From JAJEFO01 sp022819605 (GTDB lineage Bacteria; Pseudomonadota; Alphaproteobacteria; Rhodobacterales; Rhodobacteraceae), in the NCBI GenBank assembly GCA_965221545.1, contig OZ244901.1, positions 3,720,001 to 3,784,000 on the forward strand: 64,000 nt of DNA, written 5' to 3'. Below are positions 28,259 to 38,711 of this stretch, piece by piece. Numbering within the stretch: the stretch's first letter is position 1; every line of letters starts with the position of its first letter. Position numbers and translations under genes: made by a program. The notes below the pieces were generated by a model. It saw only the letters and a list, made by a program, of their open reading frames with translations. It made no database searches and was not told the origin of the DNA.

Positions 28259-29917
28259 TCAACAAAAACTGCCCTGACAGAACCAGCCCGGGGACTTGGC
28301 GGCACCATGCGCAAAATAGAGCCACAGCCGCTCCCCCGTACATGTTGTCACCCGCCAGTAATCCCTCACGCCGGTACGCCACTCGGGCTCGTCCAGCCAC
28401 CATTCAGGCGCGATCCGCTCGGGTCCCAAGGCGGCACGGGTCTCGAATGCCCGCCCTCGCCAGTGGAAGGTCACGGGCAGTTCCGACCCTTCCTTGGGCA
28501 CGGTCACGATTTCCGGCCGCCAAAGCTCCAGCGGCCGAAGCGTGCGCGGCCGCGGCCATGCCTTGGCCGGCTCCGACCATGCGGCGTGAAGCACATTGAA
28601 CGTCTTTTCGGGAATGTGGCTTTCAGCCGGATGCAGCCGGATTACCGTTTCGAGCCCGATGCGCGTACCGATCCGGTTCAGAAGGCACTCCGTCTGCTTC
28701 TCGCGCGTGGATTGCATCGTGCCATCGCGCGCCACTGCCGCAAGGGTCGCATGCGCACGGGACGTCACCGGTTCGGTAACCGTGGCGACAAGCCGCATCA
28801 TGTCGATCCCGAAGCCTGCATCGATATCGTCTGCCTTCATCATCAAGAGCGCGCAGACCCGATCAAGTGCGGTCACGGCATGCGCCAGCCCGACCTCGAC
28901 CCGGCTCGCCTTGTGGTCGCTTCGGTGACATTCGAGGCGAACCTGCCGCATGCCCCGACCCGTTGCCCGAAGCCTTTCCTCCAGCGTTGGCAGAAGCCGC
29001 TTGATCGCCGCTTCGATATCCTCCTTCGACCCGATCGGCTCGGGAAAGGTAAGACGCACCCCAAAATGATGGGGCGGACGCGCGGGGTTCACGGGCTCGG
29101 GCTCCGTGCCGAGCGCCTGATCCAGCCTCTGCAGCAGGGAATGCCCGAAACGACGCCTGAGTCCCGCCCTCGGCTGGCCCGCCAGATCGCCGATCCGGCG
29201 CAATCCCAGCCGGTTCAGCTTCACAACCATGTCATCCTCGACACGCAGCGCCGCAACCGGCAGGTCGGCCAGCGCCGCCCAGGCCTGTCCGGGTGGCACG
29301 ATGCGTGCCCCGCATGAAGATGGCGCCACCGCTTCGGGCTTCGGACCACCCCGTTCCCAGTGCCGCCGCCTGGCAGCCCGCGAGCGCGTCGCCCGCGCTT
29401 CCTGGGCGATGTCATCCCCTGAACGCGTGCCCGCCACCCCCTTTCCCGAGAACCGCGCAAGGGCCCAGGCCGCTCCCACAGAATCCGCAATGCTCGCCCG
29501 CAACGTCAGCCCCAGCCCCGCACATTCAGTCTTCACCTGATCCAGCAGGGTCGCTTCGCCTCCAAAAAGATGCGCGCACCCCGTGATGTCGGCCACAAGC
29601 GCCTCGGGCGGGTCTTCGGACACCCAAGGGCTGAACTTGCCCGCCCAGCGGCACAGCGCAGTCAGAACAGCATGGTCGACCTGCGAGTCCATGTGCCGCG
29701 TCTGGAGCGTGGAACACATGGCGTAAGCATCACTCAATGGCTGACCTCGCTTCAATCCCGCCGCCTCAGCCTCGGCCGAGAGCGAAACCAGCACCTGTTT
29801 CTGCCCCTCCTGCCCCACGACCGCAAAAGGCACGCCAGGCATGCCAAGGCCCTGTCGCACCGAATGCTCGGCAGCGAGACGAGGAAACCAGAGCGACATG
29901 ATCCGTCGCTGCCTCAT
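28259..29917 (-). CDS. imuB: Y-family DNA polymerase-like protein ImuB
   Basis: This 552-residue inactive Y-family polymerase homologue bridges the error-prone polymerase DnaE2 to the beta clamp in mutagenic repair. The N-terminus (MSLWFPRLAAEHSVRQG) and the IADSVGAAWALARF block are typical. The C-terminus (TGVRDYWRVTT, then GERLWLYF) matches the family. The acidic polymerase triad is not intact, as usual. The start is uncertain among GTG 29944, ATG 29917 and ATG 29899. Neither imuA nor dnaE2 is next to it. A LexA-like site lies at 29947-29961. Confidence 0.85.
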   Translation of the reverse strand: MRQRRIMSLWFPRLAAEHSVRQGLGMPGVPFAVVGQEGQKQVLVSLSAEAEAAGLKRGQPLSDAYAMCSTLQTRHMDSQVDHAVLTALCRWAGKFSPWVSEDPPEALVADITGCAHLFGGEATLLDQVKTECAGLGLTLRASIADSVGAAWALARFSGKGVAGTRSGDDIAQEARATRSRAARRRHWERGGPKPEAVAPSSCGARIVPPGQAWAALADLPVAALRVEDDMVVKLNRLGLRRIGDLAGQPRAGLRRRFGHSLLQRLDQALGTEPEPVNPARPPHHFGVRLTFPEPIGSKEDIEAAIKRLLPTLEERLRATGRGMRQVRLECHRSDHKASRVEVGLAHAVTALDRVCALLMMKADDIDAGFGIDMMRLVATVTEPVTSRAHATLAAVARDGTMQSTREKQTECLLNRIGTRIGLETVIRLHPAESHIPEKTFNVLHAAWSEPAKAWPRPRTLRPLELWRPEIVTVPKEGSELPVTFHWRGRAFETRAALGPERIAPEWWLDEPEWRTGVRDYWRVTTCTGERLWLYFAHGAAKSPGWFCQGSFC

Positions 29918-29946
29918 GGATAGAACAATATCACGGCAGAACACGA

Positions 29947-29961
29947 GTTCCTGTTTTGTTT
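29947..29961 (+). promoter_or_regulatory. Possible LexA (SOS) box upstream of imuB
   Basis: GTTC, seven bases, GTTT matches seven of the eight fixed positions of the alphaproteobacterial LexA box GTTC-N7-GTTC. It is 30 bases upstream of the chosen imuB start, where damage-inducible control would be expected. The assignment rests on consensus and place. Confidence 0.5.
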
Positions 29962-30237
29962 CACTCTATGCGAAGCCCCACTCGATGTCGAGACCTTCAT
30001 CTATCGGTCGGCAAGAAGGAACGCGGGGCCTAGATTCGGCGCAAATCGCAACGACGCGAACCAGCCAGGTTGGCCACCGTCAATAGCACAGGGCCGACAT
30101 TATTGGATTGGCTCGTGAAGCGAGGCGTCGGACTCCAAAGACTACCCAACCCGCAGGCAGACCTGCCAAGGCGGCAACGGCAGCTGCCTCGCCGGATTAC
30201 GGCTCATCTTGACGCGCAGCTCGAGCCTGGCTGCGTT

Positions 30238-30735
30238 TCATGTCTTGCCACCAGTTCGAGGCGAGAGCTGATACGTCAGCCATTCGGTCCTTTCGGCAAC
30301 GGAATCGTAAAGCCGCTGTGCCTGACGGTTGTCCTGCGCCGTCATCCAACGCACAAAGTCCCAGCCTGACTTCTCCGCAAGCACGGAAGTCGCCTCAATC
30401 AACCGCCGGCCGACCCCGCGGCCACGCTCTGCGGGTGCGACGAACAGATCGTCAAGAAAGCAAGCAGAACTTCCCGTCAGAGTGCGATAATAGGGACGAA
30501 AATGAGCAAAGCCGACAATCTGGCCGTCTTTGACTGCTACCAATCCGCTTGTCGGGTGGTCTTCATCCATTAGCCAACGCCAGACCCGATCGAAGACCTT
30601 CTCACTCATCTGCTGGTCATAAAACTGACCATAACTGGCAAACAAGTTACGCCAATCTGGTCGATCCTGCTCGCACACAGCCCGAATCTCGACTTCCACG
30701 GAACCCTCGGCCCGATCCGGTTCTTTGCGCATCAT
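30238..30735 (-). CDS. GNAT-family N-acetyltransferase
   Basis: This 165-residue acetyl-CoA-dependent transferase shows the pyrophosphate-binding loop RGRGVGRRL after the beta-4 strand (ACFLDDLFVAPAE). The C-terminal NRQAQRLYDSVAERTEWLTYQL is typical of small-molecule or amino-group acetyltransferases. The start at 30735 is supported by AGGAGG nine bases upstream. Upstream in-frame residues are dismissed. The acceptor is unknown. It lies alone between imuB and a long gene-poor gap. Confidence 0.87.
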   Translation of the reverse strand: MMRKEPDRAEGSVEVEIRAVCEQDRPDWRNLFASYGQFYDQQMSEKVFDRVWRWLMDEDHPTSGLVAVKDGQIVGFAHFRPYYRTLTGSSACFLDDLFVAPAERGRGVGRRLIEATSVLAEKSGWDFVRWMTAQDNRQAQRLYDSVAERTEWLTYQLSPRTGGKT

Positions 30736-31364
30736 GGGAACCATCCTCCTTGACAAAGTGCCGATTTTGCAAACTTGGGTTGCCTTTGCAGCAAGAGCAC
30801 CCCCAATGGAATCCACGCTCTCGCTGTGCTCCTGCTACCTGATTGCCCGGCGTTGGCAACGGGTGATGAAACGGTGGTTGACGAACTTCGCAATCGTTTC
30901 CCGTTTCCGATGATGAGTGCCGGTGAAAAAGGCACGGACCGCCTCGCAGGAATGGCGGGACTCCGGACGGAACCAGTTTCGCGTAACATGGCGATGCACG
31001 ACGTCCAATGACCACCCAAAGGGCAGAGATGCGTCAGGCAGTGCAATAGGCGAGCAAACAGGTCCGGAACTACGGCCATCCCAGGCAAGGTCCGAGTGAC
31101 TTTGCGTGCCGATGGCGAGCATTGTCGCAACGCAAGCAAATCAGCCTGCCGTCGAAACGAGTCCGTTCGAACTTCTGCAGCAGCCGCAAGCTCATTTCAG
31201 CATCGGCTTTCCCACCTTACTCCTGCGTGCGCTTCATCTTCTCGGGGTGTGGCCGGCGCGTAGATTCAGCTGCCGCAGGGCCGCCAGGAATTGGCCTTTT
31301 GCAATTGATTTTGCCTCGTTCGTCGCGCAGGGTCGGTTCAGAAACGAACACGGAGAGCCAAGGG
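30736..31364. other. 629-bp gap without a recognised gene
   Basis: Short frames on both strands lack family signatures and good ribosome-binding sites. No tRNA, tmRNA or other known ncRNA signature was recognised. The right end must hold the promoter of the alcohol dehydrogenase gene. Confidence 0.55.
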
Positions 31365-32477
<1,113 letters not shown>

Positions 32478-32597
32478 CCTGACGGCAGCTGATCCAGAAA
32501 ACGTGCAGCCGAGTGACTTGGCGCCGCTCATCGCGGAGGGCCTTGTCATTCGCCACATCAGAAGCGACATACCACAAATGCAATTGAGGTGGCGGCC

Positions 32598-33188
32598 ATG
32601 ATTTCCGGTGACAAAGACGACGACAAGAAACGTGACGATTCCGGGAACGGCAGGGTTTCGGAGCTCTTCTTCAAGTCCCGAAACGTCCTGATCACCGGCG
32701 AGATCAACGACAAGCTGGCAAACCAGGTCGCAACCCGCCTCATCGCCCTTGCCGAGGACGGCGATGACCCGATCAACGTCTTCATTTCGTCGCCCGGCGG
32801 ACATGTGGAATCAGGCGACATGGTCCACGACATGATCAAGTTCATCGCGCCCACGGTTCGGACGATCGGTTCCGGCTGGGTTGCGTCCGCAGGTGCGCTG
32901 ATCTTCGTGGCCGCAAAGAAGAGCAATCGCTTCTGCCTGCCGAACACGCGCTTTCTCCTGCACGAGCCCCGTGGCGGGATCGGGGGATCGGTTTCGGACA
33001 TACAGATACAGGCCGAACAGATCCGCATCATGCGTGAGCGGTTCCACCGCATCTTTTCTGAGGCAACGGGACAGACAACCAGGAAAATCGCTGCCGACAC
33101 CCGGCGAGACTTCTGGCTCAATACCGACCAGGCCATCAAGTACGGGCTGCTTGGCAAGGTGATCTCCAGCGCAAGGGAATTGGAATAG
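32598..33188 (+). CDS. ClpP-like ATP-dependent Clp protease subunit
   Basis: This 196-residue member of the ClpP (S14) family has the triad placed as Ser97 (GWVASAGA), His122 (FLLHEP) and Asp171 (TRRDFW). Several canonical blocks differ from housekeeping ClpP: GSGWVASAGA instead of GxAASMGA and LLHEP instead of MIHQP. The N-terminus is highly charged (DKDDDKKRDD), without the normal axial-loop sequence. It therefore looks like a second ClpP paralogue. GAGG lies eight bases before ATG 32598; an in-frame GTG at 32589 is an alternative. It stands alone, with no Clp ATPase adjacent. Confidence 0.86.
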   Translation: MISGDKDDDKKRDDSGNGRVSELFFKSRNVLITGEINDKLANQVATRLIALAEDGDDPINVFISSPGGHVESGDMVHDMIKFIAPTVRTIGSGWVASAGALIFVAAKKSNRFCLPNTRFLLHEPRGGIGGSVSDIQIQAEQIRIMRERFHRIFSEATGQTTRKIAADTRRDFWLNTDQAIKYGLLGKVISSARELE

Positions 33189-33389
33189 ATTCGGATCGCT
33201 GCCCGTGCGTTAAGCGAGCGAACAGCGATCGCGACGAAAGTGCGCCGATTCCGGCCCTGCAGAAGGACGACCCGCGTGACGCCCTGACCCTTGAGCTTTC
33301 ATAGGAGCGCGCCAGTTCATGGCTTGCCGGCCGGTCTTGAAGGTTCGACGCCAAGACCACAGATTGGGACAGGTCCGCCGGAGAAGCGA

Positions 33390-34367
33390 ATGATCCCTGG
33401 CCTTGATCGCCGTCGCAAGTTTTCCGACCTGTCAGAACAGGAAGTCCTTGCCCTTGCGATTTCCTCGGAGGAAGACGACGCCCGAATCTACCGCACCTAC
33501 GCCAGCAAGCTCCGGAAGGACTTTCCAGGTTCCGCCACCGTGTTTGACGAAATGGCAGTCGAGGAAGACGCCCATCGCAGCGTCCTGATCGACCTTCACA
33601 GAAAGCGTTTCGGCGACACGATCCCTTTCATTCGGCGCGAGCATGTTTCGGGCTACTTCGCCCGCCCTCCAGTTTGGCTGATCGAGAATCTCGGGTTGGA
33701 GCGCATGCGCGAGGAAGCGCTCGCCATGGAGCACGCCGCTGCCCGGTTCTACGAAGCCGCTGCCGGCAAGGCCAGCGATGCCGAAACCCGAAAGCTCCTG
33801 GGTGACCTTGCGGCGATCGAGGCCGGGCACGAAACCGTGGCGCAGAACTTGTCCGGCGCTCACCTCGACCGCGAAACCCTGGAATGCGAGAGCCGGTCCG
33901 CGCACAGGCAATTCGTGCTGACATGGGCTCAACCAGGCCTGGCCGGGCTCATGGACGGGTCGATATCGACGCTCGCACCGATCTTCGCCGCGGCGTTTGC
34001 CACCGGCGACACATGGAGCACGTTCCTGATTGGAATCGCTGCCTCGGTGGGTGCCGGCATCTCGATGGGGTTCGCGGAGGCGGCATCGGATGACGGGCAG
34101 ATTTCCGGGCGCGGTTCGCCCGTAAAGCGCGGCCTGGCTTCAGGCGTGATGACCACCATTGGCGGGCTTGGGCACGCGCTGCCTTACCTGATACCGGATT
34201 TCTGGACCGCGACCACGATCGCGTTCATCGTGGTCCTCTTCGAGCTTTGGGCAATTGTCTGGATCCAGAACCGCTTCATGGAGACACCGTTCTTCCGGGC
34301 CACGCTTCAGGTAGTTCTGGGCGGCGCGCTCGTGCTTGCGGCCGGAATCCTGATCGGGTCCGGATAG
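33390..34367 (+). CDS. mbfA: Membrane-bound ferritin-like iron exporter MbfA
   Basis: The 325-residue fusion has an N-terminal rubrerythrin/ferritin-like di-iron domain (ISSEEDDARIY, then AVEEDAHRSVL and EHAAARFYEAA). A C-terminal VIT1/CCC1-type membrane domain follows (about five helices from GLAGLMDGSIST onward). Family members export iron and protect rhizobia and Agrobacterium from iron and peroxide stress, usually under Irr control. GGAG lies seven bases before ATG 33390. No Irr box was recognised upstream. The hairpin at 34433-34450 may end its transcript. Confidence 0.9.
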   Translation: MIPGLDRRRKFSDLSEQEVLALAISSEEDDARIYRTYASKLRKDFPGSATVFDEMAVEEDAHRSVLIDLHRKRFGDTIPFIRREHVSGYFARPPVWLIENLGLERMREEALAMEHAAARFYEAAAGKASDAETRKLLGDLAAIEAGHETVAQNLSGAHLDRETLECESRSAHRQFVLTWAQPGLAGLMDGSISTLAPIFAAAFATGDTWSTFLIGIAASVGAGISMGFAEAASDDGQISGRGSPVKRGLASGVMTTIGGLGHALPYLIPDFWTATTIAFIVVLFELWAIVWIQNRFMETPFFRATLQVVLGGALVLAAGILIGSG

Positions 34368-34432
34368 ATTCGGACCGTTCGAAGCGACAGGTTTCATCGG
34401 AAACGGCATGAACGGATGTTTCGGGGAAGCGG

Positions 34433-34450
34433 CGGCGGGAAGTCCCGCCG
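34433..34450 (+). terminator. Hairpin between convergent mbfA and phoH
   Basis: CGGCGGGA and TCCCGCCG form an 8-bp palindrome with a two-base centre, midway between the two convergent genes. It is followed by GGATTCAAAT rather than a T-run. The placement suggests a bidirectional terminator, with modest confidence. Confidence 0.35.
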
Positions 34451-34558
34451 GGATTCAAATCGAAAGATCTGCCTCAAATGCGGCACGTTGCCGGGGTAAC
34501 TCGGGACAGGCGGCTGGCCGCACCTCCCGAACGGCTCAGATTCAGCGGTCCTTGAATT

Positions 34559-35569
34559 CTACTGGCGGTCGCTGCCTGCGCCATAGGCATCGATTATCTT
34601 GGCTACCAGCGAATGACGAAAGACATCCCCGGACGTGAAGTGACAGAACGCAATCCTGTCAATGTCGGCAAGAAGCCTTTCGGCGTCCATGAGGCCGGAA
34701 GTGACCCCGCGTGGCAAGTCCGCCTGGGTCCTGTCGCCGGTGATCGCCATTCGGCTGCCTTCGCCCAGACGAGTCAGGAACATCTTCATCTGCATAGTGG
34801 TGGCGTTCTGCGCCTCGTCCAGCACTACGAAGGCGCTGGAAAGAGTCCGCCCCCGCATGAAGGCAAGTGGCGCGATCTCGATTCGCTTGTCCTCGATCAA
34901 TCTGGTCAACTGCTTGTCTGGCAGGAAGTCATTGAGTGCATCATAAAGCGGCTGCATGTACGGATCGACCTTGTCCTTCATGTCGCCCGGAAGGAAACCA
35001 AGTCTCTCGCCGGCCTCGACCGCGGGTCGACTTAGAATGATCCTGTCGACATGACCGTTGACAAACATGTTCACGCCCACTGCAACGGCGAGATATGTCT
35101 TGCCGGTTCCCGCCGGGCCGATGCCGAACACAAGCTCGTTCGAGAAAAGAGAACGGACATATGCCCTCTGCGCCCCGGTCCTCGGCTCAACCAGCTTCTT
35201 TCGCGTCTTGATCTCGATCTTGCCGCGCGGAAAGAGTTCCATCTGATCGGAAGACGAGCCGACGGCCACATCCTCGTCCATGCGAATTTCCGCGTCGATG
35301 TCGCCGGGCGTGATCTCGCGCCCAACCTCCAGCCGCCGATGAAGCGCTTCAAGCACTTCGACCGCGCGACCGACATCCGCGCACTCGCCGAAGACCGTAA
35401 GCCTGTTGCCTTGATGCACGACTTGTACGGAAAGCGCCTCCTCGACCTGAACGAGATTGCGGTTGAACTCTCCGAATAGGTCGATGAGCAGGCGGTTGTC
35501 GGGAAACTCCAGTTGCGTTTGGAAAGCTCCATCTTGCGGCTTCGGGTCGTTCAGCGAACGAACGGTCAA
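34559..35569 (-). CDS. phoH: PhoH-family ATPase
   Basis: This 336-residue PhoH/YbeZ-type P-loop ATPase is linked with RNA metabolism and ribosome maturation. The Walker A motif is GPAGTGKTYLAVA; LSRPAVEAGERLGFLPGDM, VVLDEAQNAT and TGDRTQADLP are family blocks. The start appears to be a TTG at 35569, because no ATG precedes the conserved LEFPDNRLLIDLFGEFNRN region. It follows miaB by 280 bases on the same strand, the usual alphaproteobacterial order. The normal next gene, ybeY, is missing here. Confidence 0.94.
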   Translation of the reverse strand: MTVRSLNDPKPQDGAFQTQLEFPDNRLLIDLFGEFNRNLVQVEEALSVQVVHQGNRLTVFGECADVGRAVEVLEALHRRLEVGREITPGDIDAEIRMDEDVAVGSSSDQMELFPRGKIEIKTRKKLVEPRTGAQRAYVRSLFSNELVFGIGPAGTGKTYLAVAVGVNMFVNGHVDRIILSRPAVEAGERLGFLPGDMKDKVDPYMQPLYDALNDFLPDKQLTRLIEDKRIEIAPLAFMRGRTLSSAFVVLDEAQNATTMQMKMFLTRLGEGSRMAITGDRTQADLPRGVTSGLMDAERLLADIDRIAFCHFTSGDVFRHSLVAKIIDAYGAGSDRQ

Positions 35570-35849
35570 ATTCTGTCACTCCGGACATGAAGGGCTGATG
35601 GCCCTGATGCTGCCAAGGGATGGGCGACAACGCAAGGGGGCCAGGTCTTCCCCGGCTCCGGAAATTCCGGAGCAATCCGTGGACGGCGCGGCGAAGTCGC
35701 AATTTCCACATGTAAGCGCACGGCACGAAATGCACCTGGAAACGGCGCGCCGGCCCCCAACGTGCCTGGGTCGGCGAGAGACGGCTCCCATACGCGCATG
35801 CCCGCCTCTCCGCGAGAGTGATTCCGCCGAGCAATCCAGTTGGCAATGC

Positions 35850-37163
35850 CTAGCCTTGCGAGACCTCACCCGAAAGCGAGTTGCTGTTCGACGCCATGAT
35901 CCGCACCGGCAGGATCTCGCCGACACCGGCCTGGCCTCCTGCAACGTGAACCGCGTGCAGGTATTCCGACTTGCCCACGACCTGCCCGGGAAGGCGTCCC
36001 GGTTTTTCGAACAGGACGCTGACAGTGCGGCCGACCATCGATTCCTGGGCAGCGCGTTGCTGCCGGATCAGAAGCGCCTGCAATCGCTGCAGGCGTTCGT
36101 CCTTGACCGCATCGTCAACGCCCTCGAGTTCCGCAGCGGGCGTACCTGGACGAGGCGAATACTTGAAACTGTAGGACTGTCCGTACCCGACCTCTTCGAC
36201 CAAGGCCAGCGTATCCTCGAAATCCGTCTCAGTCTCGCCCGGAAAGCCGACGATGAAGTCGCCAGACAGGAGAATGTCCGGTCGCGCCTGACGAATGCGC
36301 TCAATGATCCTCTTGTACTGGTCTGCGGTGTGCCTGCGGTTCATCGCCTTGAGCACCATGTCCGAGCCAGATTGAACGGGCAAATGCAGATACGGCATCA
36401 GCTTCGCGACATCTCCGAACGCCGCGATCAGGGAGTCGCTCATGTCTGATGGATGGCTGGTCGTGAAGCGAATGCGGGCCAGCTCGTCGATTCCGGCCAG
36501 TTCGCGGATCAGCCCGGCCAAGCCGTCCTCATGCCCGTGATAGGCGTTCACGTTCTGCCCCAGAAGAGTGATTTCGCGCACGCCCCGAGCAACGAGTTCG
36601 CGCGCCTCAGCCATAACGCGCCCGGCCGGGCGACTGACTTCGGCACCACGCGTGTAGGGCACGACACAGAATGCACAAAACTTGTCGCAACCTTCCTGAA
36701 CGGTCAGGAACGCGGTCGGCCTGCGCGCCGTCGCCGATCGCTTGGGAAGATGGTCGAACTTGTCTTCCTGCGGAAAGTCGGTGTCCAGGGCCCTGTCTCC
36801 GGCACGAATTTTCCGTTCCAGTTCTGGAAGCCTGTGATAGCTTTGAGGACCGACGACCATGTCGACCATGGGCTGCCGCTCAAATATCTCGGCACCCTCG
36901 GCTTGGGCCACGCATCCCGTCACCCCGATCTTCAAGTCAGGCTTTGCGTCTTTCAACGGACGGAACCGGCCAAGCTCCGAGTAGATCTTCTCGGTGGCCT
37001 TTTCCCGGACATGGCACGTGTTCAGAAGGATCATGTCTGCGTCATCGGCACTTTCGGCCGCAACGTAGCCTTCGGAAGCCAACGCCTCGCTCATGCGCTC
37101 GCTGTCATAGACATTCATCTGGCAGCCATAGGACTTGATGAACAATTTCCTTGGTGCGGACAC
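35850..37163 (-). CDS. miaB: tRNA-2-methylthio-N6-isopentenyladenosine synthase
   Basis: This 437-residue radical-SAM methylthiotransferase modifies A37 of tRNAs reading UNN codons. The N-terminal cluster domain begins IKSYGCQMNVYDS, the radical-SAM motif is CDKFCAFCVVPYTRG, and a TRAM domain ends the protein. The start is a GTG (GTGTCCGCACC) with GGGAGA about eight bases upstream. Length is normal. It heads the miaB-phoH unit. Confidence 0.96.
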   Translation of the reverse strand: MSAPRKLFIKSYGCQMNVYDSERMSEALASEGYVAAESADDADMILLNTCHVREKATEKIYSELGRFRPLKDAKPDLKIGVTGCVAQAEGAEIFERQPMVDMVVGPQSYHRLPELERKIRAGDRALDTDFPQEDKFDHLPKRSATARRPTAFLTVQEGCDKFCAFCVVPYTRGAEVSRPAGRVMAEARELVARGVREITLLGQNVNAYHGHEDGLAGLIRELAGIDELARIRFTTSHPSDMSDSLIAAFGDVAKLMPYLHLPVQSGSDMVLKAMNRRHTADQYKRIIERIRQARPDILLSGDFIVGFPGETETDFEDTLALVEEVGYGQSYSFKYSPRPGTPAAELEGVDDAVKDERLQRLQALLIRQQRAAQESMVGRTVSVLFEKPGRLPGQVVGKSEYLHAVHVAGGQAGVGEILPVRIMASNSNSLSGEVSQG

Positions 37164-37408
37164 GGGACGGTCTCCCTTCTGAGCCCGAGCGTACTACCGG
37201 GCTTGCCGCGCGTTGCCAAGCACCCTTGCCGCCAGGAATTTCGAACAGCGCTTGATCCCGAAAGAAGCAATGCACTTCGGTGCCATGCTCCACGTCCACA
37301 AATCGGATCCTCATGCATGGCGCGCCCGATCGCTGATCGCGAACGATTGCCCGGCGTCGGCTTCGCGCAGCATGCTCGATTCAGTGCAGCTGAGTCCCGG
37401 AAACCGCC

Positions 37409-38617
37409 TCAGTCGCGACCGCCAGATCCCAGGCTGCGACCGGTCATGGCCAGGATCGCAAGGCAGACCACCCCGAACGCCGCGTAGACGGCCAGAATTG
37501 CCTGAATCTCCTCGATCGCCATTGCGCCCACCTCAGACGCGTTCACCGACACCAGCAGCAGACTCGCGGCAAAGAAAAGCCGCGCCACGAGATTCCTGAG
37601 CGAGATGTAGGTCGCGCGCATCTCGTCCTCCAGAATGGGCTGAATTCGTGCGGCAATGAACGGTTGCGCCAAGCTGTCGGGCACCTTTCGCAAGAGAAGA
37701 AGCAGCACTGCCGGCACGTTGCCGAACACTGCCAGCCCTGCCGCGAGCAGGATCTGGATGCAGAATGCCAGCAGCAGGAGGCACTTCAGTCCGAGCCAGC
37801 GCCTTGCCCCCGGAGCCAGCCAGGACGCCGCGACCGACACCAGCATCATGAGCGTGGTCACGACACCGCTCACGACCGCAGCCTCGGCGATGAAGCCCGA
37901 GCCGCCCAGAACATCCAGTATGAACGGTTGCCCGAACACGAACGGCAGGTGACCGAAGCCATAGAAGAGCACGGACAGCACGAGGAGCCATGCCAGAACC
38001 GGATGGAACATGGCCTTGCGAAGCGCATCCAGGCGCTCTGCCTCCCCACGGACGCGACGGGCGCGGCCTGGCTCGGAAAACCGGATCGCGATCACGACCA
38101 GCATTCCGAAAGCAACCGCGCTGGCCGCGAACGGCAGGCGCAGGCCATAGAGAGCCATGACGCCCCCGGCGGCCGCCGAGACCGCAAGCGCAAGGAAACT
38201 GAAGCGCCATGCGCGGATCTCTTGCGTCTCGACCTCTTCGGCTCGACCTTCCTCCGCCAGCGACTCGTAGAGAATCGCACTGTCCGTTCCCGAGGCCAGC
38301 GCTATGTGAGCGCCCAAGGCGAATTGTGCGAGCGCAAAGACCCAGAATCCCTCTCCGAGCGCAAACAGGACACCGGACAGAAGCCCGGCGCTGGCGCTCG
38401 CGATCAGGGTCGTCCGCCTGCCCCACCGATCCGAGAAGTATCCCGAGGGCACCTCCAGCACGGTCGTCGTGATGTCGTAAATCGCGTAGAACAGTATGGC
38501 CTGCGCTGCGGAGAGCTCTGACTGCAGGAACAGGAACCAGATCGCCTGCCAGAAGAGCAGGTTCTGAAAGAACTTGAACCATGGATAGAGCGCAATGTTC
38601 CGTCCTGCGCCGCTCAT
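37409..38617 (-). CDS. MFS transporter
   Basis: This 402-residue permease has about 12 membrane segments and MFS motif A in the second loop (GYFSDRWGRRTTLI). The N-terminus (ALYPWFKFFQNLLFWQAIWFLF) is typical of a drug- or sugar-type subgroup lacking a known substrate. It is separated from the hydroxyacid dehydrogenase by 94 bases on the same strand. No substrate can be assigned. Confidence 0.87.
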   Translation of the reverse strand: MSGAGRNIALYPWFKFFQNLLFWQAIWFLFLQSELSAAQAILFYAIYDITTTVLEVPSGYFSDRWGRRTTLIASASAGLLSGVLFALGEGFWVFALAQFALGAHIALASGTDSAILYESLAEEGRAEEVETQEIRAWRFSFLALAVSAAAGGVMALYGLRLPFAASAVAFGMLVVIAIRFSEPGRARRVRGEAERLDALRKAMFHPVLAWLLVLSVLFYGFGHLPFVFGQPFILDVLGGSGFIAEAAVVSGVVTTLMMLVSVAASWLAPGARRWLGLKCLLLLAFCIQILLAAGLAVFGNVPAVLLLLLRKVPDSLAQPFIAARIQPILEDEMRATYISLRNLVARLFFAASLLLVSVNASEVGAMAIEEIQAILAVYAAFGVVCLAILAMTGRSLGSGGRD

Positions 38618-38711
38618 CAGCCCACCTGCGTCCCAGATTCGCTCTCGCCGACCTGTCCCGCCTCCGCCGGACGCCTCGGGCTAGCCAAGACCGGCTGGAA
38701 CGCGGCGCCCA

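Noticed and set aside
33189..33389. Irr-box control of mbfA
   Set aside because: No TTTAGAA...TTCTAAA-like element was found upstream; only an 8-bp inverted repeat (GATCGCTG/CAGCGATC at 33194-33230), which is closer to the end of the ClpP-like gene.
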